In this document: positions 29,161 through 38,715 of the stretch, one piece after another | Position numbering within the stretch: position 1 is the first letter of the stretch | Layout of the letters: each line of letters opens with the position of its first letter | DNA from: Acinetobacter lanii | Lineage (GTDB): Bacteria > Pseudomonadota > Gammaproteobacteria > Pseudomonadales > Moraxellaceae | Assembly: GCF_011578285.1 (NCBI RefSeq) | Contig: NZ_CP049916.1 | Span: 1,798,001-1,862,000 of the forward strand | Length of the DNA: 64,000 bases | Reading direction: 5' to 3' | The notes under the pieces: model-generated | The model's input: only the letters and a program-made list of their open reading frames with translations | Told to the model about the DNA's origin: nothing | Databases searched by the model: none | Position numbers and translations under genes: made by a program

Positions 29161-30402
29161 ATGGCAATAACAAATACGATGTCCAGAATTGGACCGCACA
29201 CATGGAAAATTGCATTTATATTTGCATTCCTCGCACTATTGGTGGATGGTGCAGATCTAATGATGCTGTCTTATAGCTTAAATAGTATTAAAGCTGAATT
29301 TGGCCTGAGCTCCGTTCAAGCCGGTATGCTGGGTAGCTTTACCCTAGCGGGTATGGCCATTGGGGGGATCTTTGGTGGATGGGCTTGTGACAAGTTCGGA
29401 CGTGTTCGCATTGTTGTTATTTCTATCCTTTTGTTCTCCATACTCACTTGTGGTTTAGGATTTACCCGTACCTTTGCTGAGTTCGGTATTCTACGTTTTT
29501 TTGCATCTTTAGGTTTAGGATCTCTCTATATTGCCTGTAATACCCTAATGGCAGAATATGTACCGACTAAATTTCGTACCACTGTATTAGGAACGCTTCA
29601 AGCAGGTTGGACTGTTGGGTATATCGTTGCAACAGTATTGGCAGGTTGGCTGATTCCTGATTACGGTTGGCGCGCCCTGTTTTATGTTGCCGCTATTCCT
29701 GTAATTATGGCCATTATGATGCATTATCTCGTCCCAGAACCTGCTGCATGGCAAGAAAACCGTTTTAGAAAAGTGGAAGCGAATGCACCGAAAGCTCAAT
29801 CGACATGGAAAATGATTTTCCAAGATAAACCTAATCGTAATATGTTTATCCTTTGGGCACTGACCGCAGGCTTCCTTCAATTTGGTTACTATGGTGTAAA
29901 TAATTGGATGCCATCTTACCTAGAAAGTGAACTCGGTATGAAGTTTAAAGCCATGACGGCTTATATGGTGGGAACATATACGGCCATGATTTTAGGTAAA
30001 ATCTTAGCCGGGTATATGGCAGACAAATTAGGTCGTCGTTTTACCTATGCATTCGGCGCAATGGGTACCGCGATTTTTCTTCCATTGATTGTGTTTTATA
30101 ACTCACCTGAAAACATTCTGTATCTCTTGGTGATTTTTGGATTCCTGTACGGTATTCCATATGGCGTAAATGCAACCTACATGACAGAAAGTTTTGCAAC
30201 CAATGTTCGCGGTACAGCCATTGGTGGTGCATATAACGTCGGACGTCTCGGTGCAGCGATTGCACCTGCAACCATTGGTTTCTTGGCAAGTGGTGGTTCT
30301 ATTGGTCTTGGTTTCTTAGTTATGGGGGCTGCTTACTTTATCTGTGGTGTCATCCCTACACTCTTTATCAAAGAAAAACTCTACGATCCACAGAAATCCT
30401 AA
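29161..30402 (+). CDS. MFS transporter, AAHS family (DcaK-like)
   Basis: The 413-residue transporter closely matches the one at 436-1710: LVDGADLMMLSYSLNSIKAE, GGWACDKFGRVR, YMADKLGRRFTYAFGAMGTA and VRGTAIGGAYNVGRLGA. Twelve membrane segments are evident. Its place after a DcaA-like gene parallels the dcaA-dcaK order known in A. baylyi, which supports dicarboxylate uptake. Confidence 0.9.
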   Translation: MAITNTMSRIGPHTWKIAFIFAFLALLVDGADLMMLSYSLNSIKAEFGLSSVQAGMLGSFTLAGMAIGGIFGGWACDKFGRVRIVVISILLFSILTCGLGFTRTFAEFGILRFFASLGLGSLYIACNTLMAEYVPTKFRTTVLGTLQAGWTVGYIVATVLAGWLIPDYGWRALFYVAAIPVIMAIMMHYLVPEPAAWQENRFRKVEANAPKAQSTWKMIFQDKPNRNMFILWALTAGFLQFGYYGVNNWMPSYLESELGMKFKAMTAYMVGTYTAMILGKILAGYMADKLGRRFTYAFGAMGTAIFLPLIVFYNSPENILYLLVIFGFLYGIPYGVNATYMTESFATNVRGTAIGGAYNVGRLGAAIAPATIGFLASGGSIGLGFLVMGAAYFICGVIPTLFIKEKLYDPQKS

Positions 30403-30407
30403 TACTC

Positions 30408-30437
30408 AAACTCAGGTCTATTTATAGACCTGAGTTT
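30408..30437 (+). terminator. Terminator after the transporter gene
   Basis: AAACTCAGGTCTA and TAGACCTGAGTTT form a 13-bp perfect stem with a TTTA loop, starting 5 bp past the stop codon, with T-rich sequence following. Confidence 0.85.
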
Positions 30438-30493
30438 ATTTGATGTCTACTTAAAACAACAAAATTAACATACTCAATCTAGGTCTTGATATT

Positions 30494-32206
30494 ATGGAAA
30501 ATATTGTTCGTGAAGCCATGGAATTTGACGTCGTTATCGTTGGCGCAGGCCCTGCCGGTCTTTCAGCCGCGATTAAAATCCGTCAACTTGCAATTGAAAA
30601 TAACCTAAACGATTTGTCCGTTTGTGTCGTCGAAAAAGGCTCTGAAGTCGGTGCGCATATCCTCTCCGGTGCTGTGCTTGAACCGCGTGCCATGAATGAG
30701 TTGTTCCCAGATTGGAAAGAACAAGGTGCACCTTTAAATGTACCTGTAACTGAAGATAAAACTTTCTTCTTACTGTCTGAAACAACCTCTAAAGAAGCAC
30801 CGCATTGGATGGTGCCGAAAACCATGCACAATGATGGTAATTACGTGATCTCACTGGGTAACGTGGTACGTTGGTTGGGGCAAAAAGCAGAAGAGCTTGA
30901 AGTGTCGATTTTCCCTGGTTTTGCCGCTTCTGAAATCCTTTACCATGAAGATGGTTCTGTAAAAGGCATTCAAACCGGTGACATGGGCATTGGTAAAGAT
31001 GGTGAACCAACGCATAACTTTACCCCAGGGTATGAACTACATGCCAAATACACCTTATTTGCTGAAGGTTGCCGTGGTCATTTAGGTAAACGTCTCATTT
31101 CTAAATTCAATTTAGATAAAGATGCAGATCCTCAGCACTACGGGATCGGGATTAAAGAACTGTGGGAAATCGATCCAGCAAAACATAAACCGGGTACGGT
31201 GATGCACGGTGCAGGTTGGCCTTTAAGTGAAACAGGTTCTTCAGGCGGTTGGTGGTTATACCACGCTGAAAATAATCAAGTGACTTTGGGTATGATCGTG
31301 GATTTATCGTATGAAAATCCGCATATGTATCCATTCATGGAAATGCAACGTTGGAAAACACATCCGTTGATTAAGCAATTCCTTGAAGGTGGTAAGCGTA
31401 TTTCTTATGGTGCGCGTGCAGTGGTTAAGGGTGGTTTTAACTCACTTCCTAAACTGACCTTCCCTGGCGGTTGCCTCATTGGTGATGATGCAGGTTTCCT
31501 CAACTTCGCCAAAATCAAAGGCTCACATACTGCAATGAAGTCAGGTATGTTGGCAGGTGAAGCGGTATTTGAAGCCATCGCTGCCGGTGTAGCAAAAGGC
31601 GGTGATATTGCGGTTGCCCGTGTGACTGAAGGTGAAGACCTATTTGTTAAAGAACTGACCTCTTACACCGACAAATTTAACAACAGTTGGCTGAAAGAAG
31701 AGTTATATAACTCTCGTAACTTCGGCCCTGCGATGCATAAATTTGGTCAATGGATGGGCGGCGCCTTTAACTTCATCGATCAAAATGTCTTTAAAGTGCC
31801 ATTCACACTACATGACCTAGTGACTGACTTTGGTGCTCTAAAAACAGTTGATGCTGTGAGCTTTAAACCAAACTATCCAAAACCAGATGGTAAGCTCACA
31901 TTTGACCGTTTGTCTTCTGTATTTGTATCGAATACGGTGCATGAAGAAAATCAGCCTGCGCATTTAAAACTCACTGATCCTTCGATTCCAGTGAATGTAA
32001 ACTTACCAAAATGGGATGAACCTGCTCAGCGCTACTGCCCTGCGGGTGTTTATGAAATTATGGAAAATGATGATGGTTCTAAGCGTTTCCAAATCAATGC
32101 TGCAAACTGTGTGCACTGTAAGACCTGTGACATTAAAGACCCATCACAAAATATCACCTGGGTAACACCTGAGGGTGCGGGTGGTCCGAATTATCCAAAT
32201 ATGTAA
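30494..32206 (+). CDS. Electron transfer flavoprotein-ubiquinone oxidoreductase
   Basis: The 570-residue inner-membrane-associated enzyme takes electrons from reduced ETF to ubiquinone. FAD binding is seen at DVVIVGAGPAGLSAAI (about residue 13 on). The C-terminal 4Fe-4S cluster motif is CPAGVYE...CVHCKTCDIKDPSQN, ending GGPNYPNM as is usual. It ends in its own terminator and lies next to the acyl-CoA dehydrogenase cluster that feeds it. Alternative names are EtfD and ETF-QO. Confidence 0.96.
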   Translation: MENIVREAMEFDVVIVGAGPAGLSAAIKIRQLAIENNLNDLSVCVVEKGSEVGAHILSGAVLEPRAMNELFPDWKEQGAPLNVPVTEDKTFFLLSETTSKEAPHWMVPKTMHNDGNYVISLGNVVRWLGQKAEELEVSIFPGFAASEILYHEDGSVKGIQTGDMGIGKDGEPTHNFTPGYELHAKYTLFAEGCRGHLGKRLISKFNLDKDADPQHYGIGIKELWEIDPAKHKPGTVMHGAGWPLSETGSSGGWWLYHAENNQVTLGMIVDLSYENPHMYPFMEMQRWKTHPLIKQFLEGGKRISYGARAVVKGGFNSLPKLTFPGGCLIGDDAGFLNFAKIKGSHTAMKSGMLAGEAVFEAIAAGVAKGGDIAVARVTEGEDLFVKELTSYTDKFNNSWLKEELYNSRNFGPAMHKFGQWMGGAFNFIDQNVFKVPFTLHDLVTDFGALKTVDAVSFKPNYPKPDGKLTFDRLSSVFVSNTVHEENQPAHLKLTDPSIPVNVNLPKWDEPAQRYCPAGVYEIMENDDGSKRFQINAANCVHCKTCDIKDPSQNITWVTPEGAGGPNYPNM

Positions 32207-32223
32207 TGTATTCAATTTGAATG

Positions 32224-32241
32224 AACCCGCTTAGGCGGGTT
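32224..32241 (+). terminator. Terminator after ETF-QO
   Basis: AACCCGC and GCGGGTT pair around TTAG, followed by TTATATTTT, 17 bp past the stop. Confidence 0.8.
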
Positions 32242-32340
32242 TATATTTTCACTTATAAATTTATATTTTTTTTAATTGCATTACTCTCAACTCCCCTTCC
32301 TAAAACTCTTCGCAAACGCAATACATACACCAACAAAAAA

Positions 32341-32493
32341 TTATTTTTTATAGTTATCACAACTACTTATACCATTTTTATTATAGTATAAACCTATAAC
32401 CCATGAACTCAGATCATCATATGTAATTTCATCACCATTTTGATTTTTTTCAATTGGATTCTGAGGATATAAAATACTTAACAACTGATATAG
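32341..32493 (-). pseudogene. 3' end of an unknown gene cut by the IS630-type element
   Basis: A minus-strand frame of 50 codons ends at TAA (rc of 32341-32343) and reads like real protein: LYQLLSILYPQNPIEKN, ITYDDLSSWVIGLYY, and a C-terminus SSCDNYKK. It has no start and meets a stop codon exactly where the IS630-type sequence begins (about 32491, at a TA dinucleotide). I read it as the C-terminal remnant of a gene interrupted by that element. The family is not recognised; the rest of the gene is not in the window. Confidence 0.4.
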
Positions 32494-32543
32494 CTAAAAG
32501 TTTAAGATGAGCTACAATAGAAAAAACTTTAATCTTTAAGACC

Positions 32544-32879
32544 ATGCCAAAAACATATTCTGTCGATTTACGCGAAAAAGCCATGCAGTTTTATAAAGAG
32601 TCAAAGCATAAATCTAAGACGTGCGAAATATTTAATATTGCCAGAACCACGCTCGATGATTGGATCCTGATCGAACAGCAGACTGGTCAACTCAAACAAC
32701 CTAAGTCTCCAAATGTAGGACGTCCCTCAAAGATTCTGGACCTGCAAGCTTTTGAAGCATTTGTAAAAACAACGCCATTTACCCAAGCTAAAGATCTTAT
32801 TCCTTTGTTCGAACAGAAATTCGGTTATAGCGTTGGCTATCATGTCATTTTAAAAGCTCTAAACAAGATGGGTTGGTAA
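32544..32879 (+). pseudogene. IS630-family transposase, N-terminal fragment
   Basis: The 111-residue frame begins MPKTYSVDLREKAMQFYKES and contains the helix-turn-helix and GRPSKI linker of IS630-type transposases. It stops at the left end of the inserted IS3-family element. The DDE catalytic half (normally some 200 further residues) is absent. The element probably begins near 32491 at a TA dinucleotide. It cannot transpose by itself. Confidence 0.8.
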
Positions 32880-32913
32880 TCCTCCCATAAATAACCGAAG
32901 TTAAAAGTAGAGG

Positions 32914-33729
32914 TTAAGCAGCCATTAGAGGTGGCTTTCCTTTGTTTGCTTGATGTGGTCTTTCATGGTTGTAATGCCACAGCCAACTCGTTGCATAATC
33001 TTGTACTTCATCCAAAGTATCAAATAAATGTTTACTCAGCCAGCTATAACGTATGGTCCGATTATAACGTTCAATATATGCATTCTGTTGTGGCTTACCC
33101 GGTTGAATATATTCAATACGAATGCCGTGCTCAGTAGCCCAACGTACAAATTCATGACTGATAAACTCCGGGCCATTGTCACACCGAATAACTAACGGTT
33201 TTTCTCGCCATTCCAATAGCTGATTCAACGTACGAATAACCCTGATTGTGGGCAATGAGAATCCTGCTTCAATGGCTAGGCCTTCGCGGCGGTAATCATC
33301 AATTACATTCAATAGCCGATACTTTCGACCATCGGAAAGCTGATCATGCATAAAATCTAATGACCAAACTTGATTTTCTCGGATTGGTTCCTTTAGTGGT
33401 TCTGGTGCATGTCTTTTTAGTCTTCTTCTTGGCTTAATACGCAGATTCAGTGCCAACTCACAGTAAATGCGATAAACCCGCTTGTGATTCCAGCAGTGAT
33501 TCTCAACATGTCGTAAATATGAGAAGCACAGACCAAATCCCCAATCTGTATTTTCTTCAGTGAGTTCAATGAGCTGTTCAGCAATTAATGCATTGTCATC
33601 GCTGAGTTTGGCTTGATAGCGGTAGCAGGTTTCACTAATGCCAAATGCTTTACAAGCCAAACGAATACTAATGGCATGCTGGGCAACTACCTGATGTGCC
33701 ATCTTACGCCGGCAAGATGGCTTCACCAC
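32914..33729 (-). CDS. IS3-family transposase OrfB
   Basis: The 271-residue frame is the integrase-like catalytic part, with the DDE residues visible: D in WSLDFMHD, D in [10 protein letters not shown] and E in AYIERYNRT. It includes the HTH_21 segment [20 protein letters not shown]. It overlaps orfA by 7 bases. A_AAA_AAG (rc of 33729-33735) in the overlap is a classic -1 slippery site, so the active product is probably an OrfAB fusion. Confidence 0.92.
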   Translation of the reverse strand: MVKPSCRRKMAHQVVAQHAISIRLACKAFGISETCYRYQAKLSDDNALIAEQLIELTEENTDWGFGLCFSYLRHVENHCWNHKRVYRIYCELALNLRIKPRRRLKRHAPEPLKEPIRENQVWSLDFMHDQLSDGRKYRLLNVIDDYRREGLAIEAGFSLPTIRVIRTLNQLLEWREKPLVIRCDNGPEFISHEFVRWATEHGIRIEYIQPGKPQQNAYIERYNRTIRYSWLSKHLFDTLDEVQDYATSWLWHYNHERPHQANKGKPPLMAA

Positions 33730-33989
33730 TTTTTTACCATCGCTTCCTGGATGATCTCTGCCTTTAATCGTTCTTCCGCATACATCTTTTTAAGTCTGGT
33801 ATTTTCTGCTTCCAGCTCTTTCAGTCGAGCCATCAATGAGGTATCCATACCGCCATATTTGGCACGCCATTTATAAAACGTGGCATTACTCATGCCGTGT
33901 TCACGACAAAGGGCGGCTACAGGTGTGCCAGATTCCGCCTGCTTCAAGATGGACATGATCTGACTGTCAGTAAATTTCGATGTTTTCAT
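33723..33989 (-). CDS. IS3-family transposase OrfA
   Basis: The 88-residue protein has a helix-turn-helix ([16 protein letters not shown]...[21 protein letters not shown]) followed by a leucine zipper ([21 protein letters not shown]). It binds the element ends and can regulate transposition. Its last codons contain the frameshift site used to enter orfB. Confidence 0.92.
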   Translation of the reverse strand: MKTSKFTDSQIMSILKQAESGTPVAALCREHGMSNATFYKWRAKYGGMDTSLMARLKELEAENTRLKKMYAEERLKAEIIQEAMVKKW

Positions 33990-34060
33990 GCAGAATCTCC
34001 TGCTTGTATCTTAAGAGAAAATTCTACTTTTAGATCCTTTTATTTTTAGGGGGGATTACC

Positions 34061-34457
34061 GGTTAGCTGGGATCCCTATTTAAGTGTAATTGAACGAGAT
34101 TCTAAAGTACGCACACTTATCGATGACGAACATTTCCCTGATGCTTATCAATTTTATATCGCAAACCCGAAATTTCTAAGCACTCATCCAACTGCTGTGC
34201 CTAAATTCATTCAAGCGACGCATGAAGCGAATACATGGATTGCACAACATCCTCAGGAAGTTTTAAATTTCTATTCAAAAACTGTTGGATTAGATTCAGA
34301 TATAGCAAAAAAATACTTAGACAAACGACCTTCAGATATTACGGTAAAGCCGATTGATGAGCTTGTGGTAAAAATCCAACAAGCCATTGCAGATACTTTC
34401 TTCCAAGAAAAGTTGATGCCTAGAAACGTAGACATTGCCAAAGCTGTTTGGAAATAA
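34061..34457 (+). pseudogene. 3' fragment of an ssuA-like sulfonate-binding protein gene
   Basis: From the IS3 right edge an open frame encodes VSWDPYLSVIERDSKVR, FYIANPKFLSTHP and EANTWIAQHPQEVLNFYSKT and runs to TAA at 34455-34457. This matches the C-terminal third of periplasmic aliphatic sulfonate ABC-transporter binding proteins (SsuA family). The signal peptide and first two thirds are missing and no ABC partner genes follow, so it is a relic. The deletion probably arose through the neighbouring insertion sequences. Confidence 0.7.
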
Positions 34458-34797
34458 ATCAAGACCGCCGCATCGATGCGCTAATACAATCCTCTATCCT
34501 GTTGTTTAGCGCAGATTTACAATTTGCATAGCTAAAATGATTGTTATCTCATCAAATATTCAAGCCAACTTCCAATGCAGTATTAGAATTTTAGCGCTGT
34601 CCGTTTAAACTTCGATTAAAAGATTTCAACAAAACGTGCAAATCATGAAGCAATTAAGAACAGCCTCTACCTAAAAACACATTTGCTTACCTACATTAAC
34701 AGTATGTAGCTTTATACCGTATTCGTGTAAAAAAACTACTTTTCCATCATTATTTTTGTTTAATTATTAATCATTATCAGTCACACAGGTTTACACG
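34458..34797. other. Intergenic region upstream of otsB
   Basis: 340 bp separate the ssuA relic from otsB. It should hold the otsBA promoter. I see no gene, strong hairpin or repeat. Confidence 0.5.
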
Positions 34798-35649
34798 ATG
34801 TTCTCGTCGAATACTGAATCCATGACCGATGGTGAGCAATTCATTTCTGCTGAAGATTTGATCGCACAGCACTTTCAGCCTGAACAAGCCTATGCGCTAT
34901 TTCTTGATATTGATGGTACGATTTCTGAATTTCATGTCGATCCTCAGCAAAGCTTTATTCCAAAACACACTTTAAAAGCACTCGAAAATTTACAACAACA
35001 TTATCCCATTATTGCGGTGACCGGACGCTCAGTCTCAGACGCTTATCGGCTTTTTAGCCCTTTAGATTTAGCTATCGCAGGTACCCATGGTCTTGAAATT
35101 CAGCTTTCTCAACAGTCTGACATTCAACATCCCAAACATCATTTAAATTTTGATGATCTATATTCGGACATTGAACAGGCGTGTCGTGACTATCCAGCAT
35201 TATTGTTCGAACGCAAAAAGTATGCAGTAGCGATCCATTATCGCAGTCAGCCTGATTTAGAGGCAGATGTTAAAGTCATTGCGCAAGCACTATTAAAAAA
35301 ATATTCAGCTTTAAAACTCAATTTAGGCAAATGTGTGGTCGAACTAATCTTAGCTCAAGCAGACAAAGGACAAGCCATTACGACTTTATATACGCAACTT
35401 GATTTAAACGGTGTCACACCGATCTTCATCGGTGATGATGTTACCGATGAATCGGGTTTTAAAACAATCAATGATTTAGGAGGCATATCCATCAAGGTCG
35501 GTAGCGGGGCTACCCATGCAAAATATAGATTTAAGAGTGTGCAAAACACCTTGCGCTTTATTGAATTATTTTTGGCGTTTTCTAACAACAATAAGACTAG
35601 ACAGTCTCATGTCTTAACAACGGATGGAGAAATCACATGTCTAAATTAA
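34798..35649 (+). CDS. otsB: Trehalose-6-phosphate phosphatase
   Basis: The 283-residue HAD-family phosphatase has motif I LFLDIDGTISEF, motif II VTGRSV, and motif IV FIGDDVTDESGF. It dephosphorylates trehalose-6-phosphate to trehalose, an osmo- and desiccation protectant. Its 3' end overlaps otsA by 13 bases, so both are translated from one mRNA. The start at 34798 has only a weak ribosome site; an in-frame ATG at 34822 is an alternative. Confidence 0.94.
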   Translation: MFSSNTESMTDGEQFISAEDLIAQHFQPEQAYALFLDIDGTISEFHVDPQQSFIPKHTLKALENLQQHYPIIAVTGRSVSDAYRLFSPLDLAIAGTHGLEIQLSQQSDIQHPKHHLNFDDLYSDIEQACRDYPALLFERKKYAVAIHYRSQPDLEADVKVIAQALLKKYSALKLNLGKCVVELILAQADKGQAITTLYTQLDLNGVTPIFIGDDVTDESGFKTINDLGGISIKVGSGATHAKYRFKSVQNTLRFIELFLAFSNNNKTRQSHVLTTDGEITCLN

Positions 35650-37073
35650 TCGTACTTTCAAATCGAGTCAATTTACCGACCCCTGAGGGTCATTCTGCAG
35701 GCGGTTTAGCAGTTGCACTTCAAGACGCACTATCGGATATCGGTGGCGTTTGGTTGGGTTGGAACGGCGAACAAATCCAAAATCAACAAGATCAATATTT
35801 TAATTGCACAGAAATCAACGGAATCGAATACATCACCTGTCCACTGACTGAACAACAATATCAACAATACTATTCAGGCTTTGCCAATACCACCCTTTGG
35901 CCGGCAATGCATGATCGCGATGATTTGATCACATTCGACCCACAAGAATTTCAAACCTACCAAAATGTGAACCGGCTTTTTGCTGAGCAGTTACATCGCA
36001 TTGCGGGCGAGGATGACATGATCTGGGTGCATGATTATCACTTTTTGAGTGTCGCAAAATATTGTCGTGATTTAGGCATGAAAAATCGTTTTGGCTTCTT
36101 TTTACATATTCCTTTTGCAGATCTTAACATCTGGAAGCAATTGCCTATTGCCCAACAATTGATTGAACATTTATCTGCATTTGATGTGGTGGGTTTACAA
36201 ACCGAGCATGATCAACAGAATTGTCTGGATGTGATGCAATATTATGTCGGTGGACAGATCGATGCCGACATTTTAAAACTGTCTGAGCGTGAACTTAAAG
36301 TGCAATGCTACCCGATTGGGGTGAATCCTGATTTAATTCAACAGGTCGCACAAACCCATGACAATGAACTTGAAAATTCAGTGTTTAAATTTGATGAATT
36401 GTCCAATCAAAAAACCATTATTGCGGTGGACCGTATAGATTATTCTAAAGGTTTAATTGAACGTTTTAATGCCTATGCTGAGTTTTTAAATCAACATCCT
36501 GAGTACCATGAATTAGTCACTGATTTACAAATCGCCTGCCCTTGTCGTATGGAAATCCCAGCCTATGAAGACTTATATAAACGGGTTCAAGCTAAAGTAA
36601 ACTCAATTAATTTAAAATATGCACAAAATGAATGGGCACCGATTAACTGTGTTCATGAGACTATCCAACACGCGCAGCTGATGCAAATTTATCGTCGCGC
36701 GGATATTTGTTGGGTCAATTCATTGCGGGATGGTATGAATCTGGTGGCGAAAGAATTTATTGCCGCGCAAGACCCCAGCGACCCCGGTGTGCTGATCTTA
36801 TCCAAATACGCCGGTTCTGCCGAGCAAATGCCGGAAGCCATTATTGTCGATCCTGAATCAAAAAGCAGTATGATCAGTGCTTTAAAACAAGCCATACAAA
36901 TGAACAAGGCGGAGCGTATTGAGCGTTATCGACATTTGATTCGAGGAATTAAACATTTTGATATTAATGACTGGCGCAATGCCTTCTTAAAAGATTTAAA
37001 GCATTTCAACAGCTCTTTGTTACAGCGTACTCCTATTAAACAGGCAACAGTTTACAGACCGCTTGTCACTTGA
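35637..37073 (+). CDS. otsA: Trehalose-6-phosphate synthase
   Basis: This 478-residue GT20 glycosyltransferase joins UDP-glucose and glucose-6-phosphate. Visible landmarks are LSNRVNLPTPEGHSAGGLAVAL (glucose-6-phosphate site), WVHDYHFL, HIPFADLNIW, VDRIDYSKGLIERF and LRDGMNLVAKEF. It is the second gene of the otsBA operon and ends at a strong bidirectional terminator. Confidence 0.95.
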   Translation: MSKLIVLSNRVNLPTPEGHSAGGLAVALQDALSDIGGVWLGWNGEQIQNQQDQYFNCTEINGIEYITCPLTEQQYQQYYSGFANTTLWPAMHDRDDLITFDPQEFQTYQNVNRLFAEQLHRIAGEDDMIWVHDYHFLSVAKYCRDLGMKNRFGFFLHIPFADLNIWKQLPIAQQLIEHLSAFDVVGLQTEHDQQNCLDVMQYYVGGQIDADILKLSERELKVQCYPIGVNPDLIQQVAQTHDNELENSVFKFDELSNQKTIIAVDRIDYSKGLIERFNAYAEFLNQHPEYHELVTDLQIACPCRMEIPAYEDLYKRVQAKVNSINLKYAQNEWAPINCVHETIQHAQLMQIYRRADICWVNSLRDGMNLVAKEFIAAQDPSDPGVLILSKYAGSAEQMPEAIIVDPESKSSMISALKQAIQMNKAERIERYRHLIRGIKHFDINDWRNAFLKDLKHFNSSLLQRTPIKQATVYRPLVT

Positions 37074-37107
37074 ACTATAAATACTGCAATTTAATAGCCG
37101 ATAAAAA

Positions 37108-37137
37108 AAGCTGAAGTTGAATTATCAACTTCAGCTT
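37108..37137. terminator. Bidirectional terminator between otsA and the MFS gene
   Basis: AAGCTGAAGTTGA pairs perfectly with TCAACTTCAGCTT (13 bp, loop ATTA), with an A-run on the left and Ts on the right. It serves the convergent otsA and MFS genes. Confidence 0.9.
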
Positions 37138-37167
37138 TTGAATGAATGCTTTGGATGAGCGATCTAT

Positions 37168-38364
37168 TTAGCATGATGCCTTTTTTGCAATCCATGCATT
37201 TAACAACGGAATCAACAGAATCATCGCTGCAATCGCGATAAAGACTTTCGTTAACCCAAAATACTCACCACAAAACCCGATCATGGCAGGTCCAACCAAT
37301 ACCCCACTATAGGCAATGGTGGATACATAAGATAAAGCGGTGGCTTGTGGCATCACATTTTGACGACCCACTTGCGAAAAAATCAAAGGGACAATGTTCG
37401 AGCAGCCAAGCCCCATCATTAAATATCCCACCAGTGCACCGATCCATATTGGTGAGAAGACCACAGTCATTAAGCCCGTCATTGCCAGTAAAGCACCATA
37501 GACAATGGTATTTTTCTCACCCAAATAGCGTTGAATGCTTTGGCCAGCAAAACGCCCGATGGTCATGGCAATCGCAAAACACGTATAAGCCAATCCCGCA
37601 TAGGCATGATCAATGTTAAATTGATCGATTAAATAAATGCCACTCCAGTCCATCGCTGAACCTTCGGATAAAAAGCCGATAAAACACATCACGCCAAACA
37701 CCAAAATTAACGGTTTAGGTAATGTCCATTTTTTGTTTTTTACATTAGAGTCAACCGATTGATCGCCTGTTTCTGTACGATTTAAGCTTTGTGGCACGGC
37801 AAAACAGCACAGTGCAATCATCAAGCCACTGATCACCATTGCACTCAACACCGGCTGACAACCGAGTGCCAATAACAGCGTCACAAACATCACACCGAGT
37901 AAGCCACCCAAACTTGCCATTCCATGGAAACTCGACATCATATTGCGTGATAAGTTTTTTTCCACAATCACCGCTTGGAGATTGATTGCCACGCCTAAAC
38001 CGCCTGCAGCACTGCCGAAAACAAACAGCGCGATCGCCATCATTTGTGCGCTAGGTGCTAAAGTTAAAATGGGAAGCACCACCAATAACACACTCAAAAG
38101 CATCGCAATTACGGCTTTACAGCCCAGCTTTTGAATAATCAATCCTGTGGCAGGCATTGCAATCATTGAACCCAAACCGCCACACAGTAGTAGGCCTCCA
38201 AAATCGGCGTGGTTCAGATGAAGACGCTGCTGCGCAAATGGAATCAAGGGTGCCCAAGCGGCCGTACTAAAGCCTAGACAGAAAAAGCATAACAATGTTG
38301 CAATATGTTGATAAGGTTTGGTTTGAACTGTATTTTCAAGATGAAAATATTTCGAAAATTGCAT
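37168..38364 (-). CDS. MFS transporter of unknown substrate
   Basis: This roughly 398-residue major facilitator has twelve hydrophobic segments, beginning HIATLLCFFCLGFSTAAWAPLIPFAQQ, with GGLGSMIAMPATGLIIQKLG and AGQSIQRYLGEKNTIVYGA loops. It resembles the YbjJ/FucP-like branch rather than the AAHS carriers. Two starts are possible: 38364 (MQFSKYF, GGCGA upstream) and 38397. A nested hairpin lies 60-100 bp upstream. It is not in an operon with other genes. Confidence 0.75.
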   Translation of the reverse strand: MQFSKYFHLENTVQTKPYQHIATLLCFFCLGFSTAAWAPLIPFAQQRLHLNHADFGGLLLCGGLGSMIAMPATGLIIQKLGCKAVIAMLLSVLLVVLPILTLAPSAQMMAIALFVFGSAAGGLGVAINLQAVIVEKNLSRNMMSSFHGMASLGGLLGVMFVTLLLALGCQPVLSAMVISGLMIALCCFAVPQSLNRTETGDQSVDSNVKNKKWTLPKPLILVFGVMCFIGFLSEGSAMDWSGIYLIDQFNIDHAYAGLAYTCFAIAMTIGRFAGQSIQRYLGEKNTIVYGALLAMTGLMTVVFSPIWIGALVGYLMMGLGCSNIVPLIFSQVGRQNVMPQATALSYVSTIAYSGVLVGPAMIGFCGEYFGLTKVFIAIAAMILLIPLLNAWIAKKASC

Positions 38365-38424
38365 AGTGATTCGCCATTTTAAAATACCGCCCGTCATTCC
38401 TTACCCAGTCAGCATCCATAGAAA

Positions 38425-38468
38425 AACCCCTGATCTTTTATAGATAAATCTATAAATACACAGGGGTT
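38425..38468 (-). terminator. Nested hairpin upstream of the MFS gene
   Basis: Outer arms AACCCCTG/CAGGGGTT (8 bp) enclose a second inverted repeat TTTATAGAT/ATCTATAAA. Read on the minus strand the outer stem is followed by TTTTT. It could terminate the four-gene operon ending at 38716 or act as a leader hairpin of the MFS gene. The surrounding 38469-38715 is AT-rich with no gene. Confidence 0.5.
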
Positions 38469-38715
38469 GATTTGGCGAAATTATATACAGTTGAAAATAA
38501 TTTAAAAGCGATTTTTTTAAAATTTAAAAAAAGATTTGTAAGCCTAAAATCCTTTATTCATGGCATGTTTAACTGTTTTTGCTTTGTTGTTCAATTTATT
38601 CAGTTTTTATATTTTAAACATTTAATCTTCAATCTTTTTTTATAGATATAATGTCTAAATAAAAGAGATCAAGATGAAGCTGATGATTGTGTAAGAAGTA
38701 GTGTAAAAAACAGCA

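Larger units (their letters stand above)
32875..34060. mobile_element. Complete IS3-family insertion sequence (1186 bp)
   Basis: The ends are matching inverted repeats (GGTAATCCTCCCATAAATA on the left; GGTAATCCCCCCTAAAAATA as the right complement, both continuing to AAAAGTAGA). GGTT occurs directly on both outer sides (32871-32874 and 34061-34064), consistent with a 4-bp target duplication. Two overlapping minus-strand frames encode OrfA and OrfB. Confidence 0.85.

Noticed and set aside
32875..34060. IS3 inserted into an intact IS630 transposase gene
   Set aside because: The sequence right of the IS3 is ssuA-like rather than the rest of the IS630 transposase, so the IS630 copy was already truncated.
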